In this document: piece by piece, positions 62,301-64,000 of the stretch | How the letters are laid out: each line of letters begins with the position of its first letter | Numbering within the stretch: the first letter of the stretch is position 1 | Assembly: GCF_047511655.1 (NCBI RefSeq) | Contig: NC_133392.1 | Coordinates: forward strand, 89,459,042-89,523,041 | DNA from: Castor canadensis | Taxonomy: Eukaryota; Chordata; Mammalia; Rodentia; Castoridae | DNA: 64,000 nt | Reading direction: 5' to 3' | Notes under the pieces: generated by a model | What the model saw: the letters and a program-made list of their open reading frames with translations, nothing else | What the model was told of the DNA's origin: nothing | The model's database searches: none | Position numbers and translations under genes: made by a program

Positions 62301-64000
62301 GAAGTTAGGGTAGAGATTGAGTTGGAATTAGGGGTGATGATTCACATCTTAGAGCATCTCTAATTACTCCTGAGATCCTTTGTGCCTGTTGTCTTAAGAT
62401 GAAATCGCACCTCAGAGCTCACAAATCAACCAAAGTATCTTGAACTCCAACCACGTTCGAAATTACCCAATTTACTGGGGACTAGTCAGGTGACTAGTGA
62501 AATTTGCATGAACTGTAGCTAAATTCTGAGAAATCCAGTCCCAGTCCTTATTGACCCATTTCCTCTTCTTCTCCTAACCTTTTCCCACCCCTTCTCTACC
62601 ATTGAGTTAACTGGAACTGACTCTTAGGCAACCCATCAGGACTCATATCTGTCTTCCTAGATGATTGCCCAGGACATATGTGTACCTCTTCTTGTATTTG
62701 TCTTCTCCAGTCCCTCATCAGCACACTCATGAGTGGTACCTACCCAGAACCCCAAATTTCCTTCTGATTTCCTAAACCCTCTCATAATGAAACACTTGTA
62801 TGTCCCCATATCCGAGAGCTCTTCACTCTTTTGCCTTGCCTTTATACTGGATCTACCAGCACCCTGTGGAGGGCAGGCTGCCCATCTCTCAATCGGGAAC
62901 ATTTCCTCAACCATTGTGTGGGTTGTGATCCAGCACTTTGTTGTCCTCTGTGAAGTCCTGTGTTCTTGTGGTGCATTTCATTAATCTGCATCATTCTCTG
63001 CTCTTGTCTCATAAGCATTTTCAGTAAAAGGGTTAAAAGCAGTTTCATATTTCAATCTTTAGTTTTGATCTTCCCAGTAAACAACCTTAGAGGTCTCCTT
63101 GGTCAATCATCCATGTTTTAGAAAAAGTAAAACAACATTCTTAAGTTAGATCTTCTTAACTCTACTGACATATTTCTTTCTTTCTTTCTCCACTTTATTT
63201 TATTGGAGATTATTGAGGTCACAAGTGATGGTACTTTATGCCACCATGCAAGCTGGAACAAGCCAGGTACAGGTAGAGGTTAGTGTGTTCTTAGTATCCT
63301 GTTACCCCTGTTGCTATGTCCAGGAAAAAATGGTCCCATGTACTTACAGACATGCTTCCAGATTTATCAAGAACCAAGCACAAAATTCTTTCTCTGGGCC
63401 TCAGCAATGAGAAGACAGGTGGAGGGGGCGATGTTTCCATAGGTGTGGAATTTTTAAAGTCCTCAGAATTGCTGATTACCTCCCATGTACTTCTGTAACC
63501 ACATTTTATGTTTTGTAGACTTGGAGCTTCCTGGTTATGGTTTTTTTCATTACAGAATTCAACTACCTGAAAGGTTAACAAAATTAAAAAATAATATTAC
63601 TGTACTATGCATTAAAAATCCTAACTACAAAAGTGAAAAAATTAAAATGCTCTGAAAATGTACTTTTATTGAATAAAATGTAATGGCAATCAATATTATC
63701 GTTTAAGTAGATTTTTTTGTCAGCCATTGTTCAGAGAACTCTCTATTAATATACTGAATCCTCATTTCACCTAGACAGCTATTTTAAGATCAGATATGTC
63801 AGGGCTGGGGATGTAGTCTAGTGGATGGATTGCTTCTCTGCCATATGAAAAGACTTTAGTTCAATCTCTTGCACTGTAAGAATAATAATAATAATAACTA
63901 ATAATAAAATTAAAAAATGAATAAAATCAGCTATAACCTTGGTCATAAATTCTGGTAGCAATGGTTGGCATACTTACTGAATCAATACTTTGCATAAACA
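37948..64000 (-). CDS. CLCA4: CLCA4 copy A, exons 5 (partial) to 14, spliced, apparently intact
   Basis: Calcium-activated chloride channel regulator 4, a secreted or membrane-anchored CLCA-family protein of epithelial cells. Family members carry an N-terminal zinc-metalloprotease-like domain that self-cleaves, then a VWA domain, and modulate calcium-activated chloride currents. Exons 5-14 join in frame (63978-64000+, 63348-63566, 61825-62052, 53831-54008, 52029-52135, 43856-44071, 43045-43312, 40214-40384, 38986-39216, 37948-38360) with AG acceptors and GT donors throughout. With exons 1-4 of the length seen in copy B the protein would be about 921 residues, close to human CLCA4 (about 919). 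Assignment to CLCA4 rather than CLCA1/2 rests on near-identity to human CLCA4 as I remember it ([29 protein letters not shown]). Exons 1-4 lie beyond the right edge. Confidence 0.92.
38545..38762 (-). mobile_element. B1-like half and ID SINE, copy A intron 13
   Basis: Complement of B1 (CAACTCATGATCCTACTCCC, TAGCCTCCCAAGTGCGGGAT) followed at 38679-38762 by an ID half (GGTACTGGAGTTTGAACTCA, TGCTAGGCAGGTGCTCTGCC). A (TTA)n run at 38520-38541 precedes it. Confidence 0.7.
38986..39216 (-). CDS. CLCA4: CLCA4 copy A exon 13: FnIII-like region
   Basis: 231 bp (2 + 76 codons + 1). Encodes [40 protein letters not shown] and [20 protein letters not shown], ending GDDFDVGT. The P-P-S-x-I-T-D-L and L-T-W-T-A-P-G pattern is a fibronectin-III-like strand pair. 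Acceptor aatgcag, donor gtaaga. Confidence 0.93.
39217..40213. other. Copy A intron 12
   Basis: Unique intron sequence with an ID-like SINE on the minus strand at 40003-40088 (GCTGGGGTTTGAACTCAGGA). Some sequence near 39780-39950 is exon-like in composition, but I found no in-frame conserved CLCA segment. Confidence 0.5.
40214..40384 (-). CDS. CLCA4: CLCA4 copy A exon 12
   Basis: 171 bp (2 + 56 codons + 1). Encodes [40 protein letters not shown] and [13 protein letters not shown]. Human has [20 protein letters not shown]. Acceptor taacaag, donor gtgagt. Confidence 0.92.
40731..41316 (-). mobile_element. 5'-truncated L1 3' end, copy A intron 11
   Basis: Complement of the L1 3' UTR and last part of ORF2, with C-rich tract at 40797-40850. 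Perfect 16-bp target-site duplication TCAGCTAACTTTATTT at 40715-40730 and 41317-41332. Its perfect duplication suggests a fairly recent insertion. Confidence 0.9.
41333..42454. other. Copy A intron 11, central part
   Basis: Unique sequence; no gene or repeat recognised. Confidence 0.5.
42455..42622 (+). repeat. Polypyrimidine (CTTC/CCTT)n tract
   Basis: About 165 bp of nearly pure pyrimidine with CCTT and CTTT units. Long mirror-type polypyrimidine sequence can form triplex DNA. Length is likely polymorphic. A minus-strand ID SINE follows at 42632-42716, whose A-tail probably seeded it. Confidence 0.85.
42717..43044. other. Copy A intron 11, 5' part
   Basis: Includes a MIR-like start near 42845-42905 (TTATTGGAAAGTTACAATGT). 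Nothing else recognised. Confidence 0.45.
43045..43312 (-). CDS. CLCA4: CLCA4 copy A exon 11
   Basis: 268 bp, 89 codons plus one base. Begins [20 protein letters not shown] and includes [40 protein letters not shown] and [10 protein letters not shown]. Acceptor aatttcag, donor gtaatt. Human has VGTWAYNLQAKANPETLTIT at the start. Confidence 0.93.
43313..43855. other. Copy A intron 10
   Basis: Unique intron sequence between exons 11 and 10; no repeat or gene recognised. Confidence 0.5.
43856..44071 (-). CDS. CLCA4: CLCA4 copy A exon 10
   Basis: 216 bp, 72 codons, phase 0. Encodes [40 protein letters not shown], and [13 protein letters not shown], the beta-rich segment after VWA. Acceptor attaaacag, donor gtaagc. 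The copy B equivalent should lie just left of the window. Confidence 0.93.
44515..44870 (+). mobile_element. Old L1 3' UTR fragment (L1M-like)
   Basis: CAGCATGATGTTTTGAAACA, ATAGTCACCACGTTTGTGTA and GATCTCTTGAACTTATTTCT resemble an ancient mammalian L1 3' UTR in sense orientation. In intron 9 of copy A, outside the portion seen in copy B. Confidence 0.6.
44871..45684. other. Copy A intron 9 between old L1 and the duplicated segment
   Basis: AT-rich sequence. The alignment with copy B starts at 45685 only because copy B runs off the left edge there, so this is not a duplication boundary. Confidence 0.5.
45781..46082 (-). mobile_element. Composite SINE and ID half, partner of 98-412
   Basis: Same elements as in copy B with small changes, including a few bases missing in the GCCTCACTTGCTAGGCAGGT stretch. 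Confidence 0.75.
46985..51796 (+). mobile_element. LINE-1 (L1-A partner) in copy A intron 9
   Basis: Partner of 1315-6133. ORF1 starts at 47184 ([20 protein letters not shown]) and runs 66 codons before a stop. The RT region missing in copy B is present here (49180-50130). It lacks 379 bp that copy B has (4711-5089). The RT motif reads FADDMG because a short deletion follows it. A 13-bp inverted segment lies at 50857-50869. A-tail at 51786-51796. Confidence 0.87.
48300..51478 (+). pseudogene. L1-A partner ORF2 remnant
   Basis: Broken ORF2: endonuclease region with several stops, RT at 49630-50166 ([20 protein letters not shown]), thumb at 50449-50775, Cys-rich end at 50882-51085 and 51098-51478. 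Frameshifts and the 379-bp deletion separate them. Confidence 0.8.
51883..51955 (-). mobile_element. ID-like SINE fragment, partner of 6222-6290
   Basis: Same sequence with one or two changes, at the same distance from the exon 9 donor. Confidence 0.65.
52029..52135 (-). CDS. CLCA4: CLCA4 copy A exon 9
   Basis: 107 bp (2 + 35 codons). Encodes [20 protein letters not shown] then [15 protein letters not shown], matching the human [15 protein letters not shown] segment. Acceptor ttttag, donor gtcaga. Too short for a stand-alone ORF; found by exon homology and phase. Confidence 0.9.
52136..53053. other. Copy A intron 8, first part
   Basis: Partner of 6473-7390, nearly identical. No gene. Confidence 0.55.
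53067..53486 (-). mobile_element. 5'-truncated L1 3' end, partner of 7403-7841
   Basis: Same insertion with the same flanking duplication. About 20 bp shorter near 53462-53470, within the L1 end. Confidence 0.8.
53831..54008 (-). CDS. CLCA4: CLCA4 copy A exon 8: VWA LTDGEDN loop, intact
   Basis: 178 bp, 59 codons plus one base. Encodes [20 protein letters not shown] followed by [19 protein letters not shown] and [18 protein letters not shown]. Frame is continuous, unlike copy B. The LTDGED aspartate completes the VWA metal site. Acceptor tttgcag, donor gtaaag. Confidence 0.93.
54009..54805. other. Copy A intron 7, 3' part, with a 37-bp tandem duplication
   Basis: Partner of 8366-9136. The GGGGAAATAGGTAGAAG unit occurs twice in 54079-54153, once in copy B. 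The segment ends at the 1299-bp deletion junction. Confidence 0.6.
55257..55850 (+). pseudogene. L1-B partner ORF1 remnant
   Basis: 197 codons, almost identical to the copy B one (a few replacements such as [10 protein letters not shown] for [10 protein letters not shown]). Same coiled coil, RNA-binding region and early stop after KERRA. Not expected to be functional. Confidence 0.85.
56155..59605 (+). pseudogene. L1-B partner ORF2 remnant
   Basis: Endonuclease start ATG at 56155, endonuclease pieces 56416-56685 and 56676-57053, then a 360-bp deletion at 57387-57391 removing the first RT part. RT resumes at 57488; the motif FADDMILYL is intact here (near 57880), unlike copy B. The last 251 codons (58850-59605) are open. 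Confidence 0.83.
59984..60048 (+). repeat. G-rich tract of the L1 3' UTR (partner)
   Basis: Runs of four to six G with short linkers, matching 15975-16042 with small differences. Confidence 0.75.
60108..61824. other. Copy A intron 7, 5' part
   Basis: Partner of 16108-17743, including the MIR-like stretches (near 60650-60770 and 61208-61420). About 72 bp at 60473-60545 are absent from copy B. Confidence 0.55.
61825..62052 (-). CDS. CLCA4: CLCA4 copy A exon 7: VWA domain core
   Basis: 228 bp, 76 codons. Encodes [20 protein letters not shown] (human has [18 protein letters not shown]), [19 protein letters not shown] and [18 protein letters not shown]. The GGGTS loop supplies the VWA metal-site threonine. 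Acceptor tcattcag, donor gtgaaa. Confidence 0.93.
62053..63347. other. Copy A intron 6
   Basis: Partner of 17972-19261. No recognised gene; short frames are conserved only because the whole region is duplicated. Confidence 0.5.
63348..63566 (-). CDS. CLCA4: CLCA4 copy A exon 6: start of VWA domain (MIDAS DKSGS)
   Basis: 219 bp, 73 codons, phase 0. Encodes [37 protein letters not shown], and [13 protein letters not shown]. Keeps the human-like RSTWEVISN that copy B has changed. Acceptor cctttcag, donor gtaagt. Confidence 0.93.
63802..63905 (+). mobile_element. ID element with (TAA)n tail, partner of 19761-19880
   Basis: GGGCTGGGGATGTAGTCTAG in sense, then a shorter (TAA)n run than in copy B. 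Confidence 0.65.
63978..64000 (-). CDS. CLCA4: CLCA4 copy A exon 5, 3' end only
   Basis: The last 23 bp of exon 5 encode FMQSIDS and end TCA|gtaagt. The exon continues past the right edge. It corresponds to the copy B exon ending at 19941. Confidence 0.88.

Larger units (their letters stand above)
45685..64000. repeat. Segmental duplication, copy A side
   Basis: Partner of 1-19963. Contains CLCA4 copy A exons 5 (end) to 9 and the same introns with the same L1, SINE and MIR insertions, so those insertions predate the duplication. A copy-specific tandem repeat of about 37 bp lies at 54079-54153. About 72 bp present at 60473-60545 are absent from the copy B side (near 16475). Confidence 0.93.

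Noticed and set aside
1..64000. CRISPR array, operon, prophage or other prokaryotic system
   Set aside because: No regularly spaced short repeats, no prokaryotic gene arrangement; all evidence is for a mammalian chromosome.

Overview
The window is mammalian nuclear DNA. It has split exons with GT-AG introns, several LINE-1 elements, old L2 and MIR-like repeats, and many SINEs that pair a 7SL/B1-like half with a tRNA/ID-like half. That SINE type, with full-length rodent-like L1s, suggests a rodent; a castorimorph such as beaver is my best guess from memory of similar repeats, not proven here. There are no prokaryotic features and no CRISPR array.

All recognisable host coding sequence is on the minus strand and comes from two tandem copies of one gene, CLCA4 (calcium-activated chloride channel regulator 4). 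Copy A enters from the right edge inside exon 5 and ends at a stop codon at 37948. Its exons 5-14 are open with good splice sites. Copy B starts with its signal-peptide exon at 27792, runs left through exon 9 at 6366, and leaves the window before exon 10. Both belong to a segmental duplication: bases 1-19963 align with 45685-64000, mostly a few percent different by eye.

Copy B looks degraded. It has a one-base insertion in exon 8 at the VWA-domain DGE motif, giving a stop about 10 codons later. It also has a GC donor with weak consensus after exon 4 and non-conservative changes in exon 9 where copy A keeps the human-like residues. Copy A appears to be the functional gene.

Layout: 1-6365, copy B intron 9, holding an L1 (about 1315-6133). 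6366-27792, copy B exons 9 to 1; the 9.4-kb intron 7 holds a full-length L1 with target-site duplications (9772-16107). 27793-37947, intergenic: promoter candidate, SINEs, an old plus-strand L1 interrupted by a younger minus-strand L1 (29638-32385), a monomer-like tandem repeat (32409-32690) and an inverted repeat pair (34447-35575). 37948-64000, copy A exons 14 to 5, with the same L1s in introns 9 and 7 as in copy B, but rearranged.

The L1s were in place before the duplication, so differences between the paired L1s (379-, 360- and 1299-bp deletions, a roughly 660-bp chimeric RT tract and a small hairpin-type template switch) record rearrangement after it. I saw no unknown biological system. 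The most informative content is the decaying CLCA4 duplicate and these paired L1 changes.
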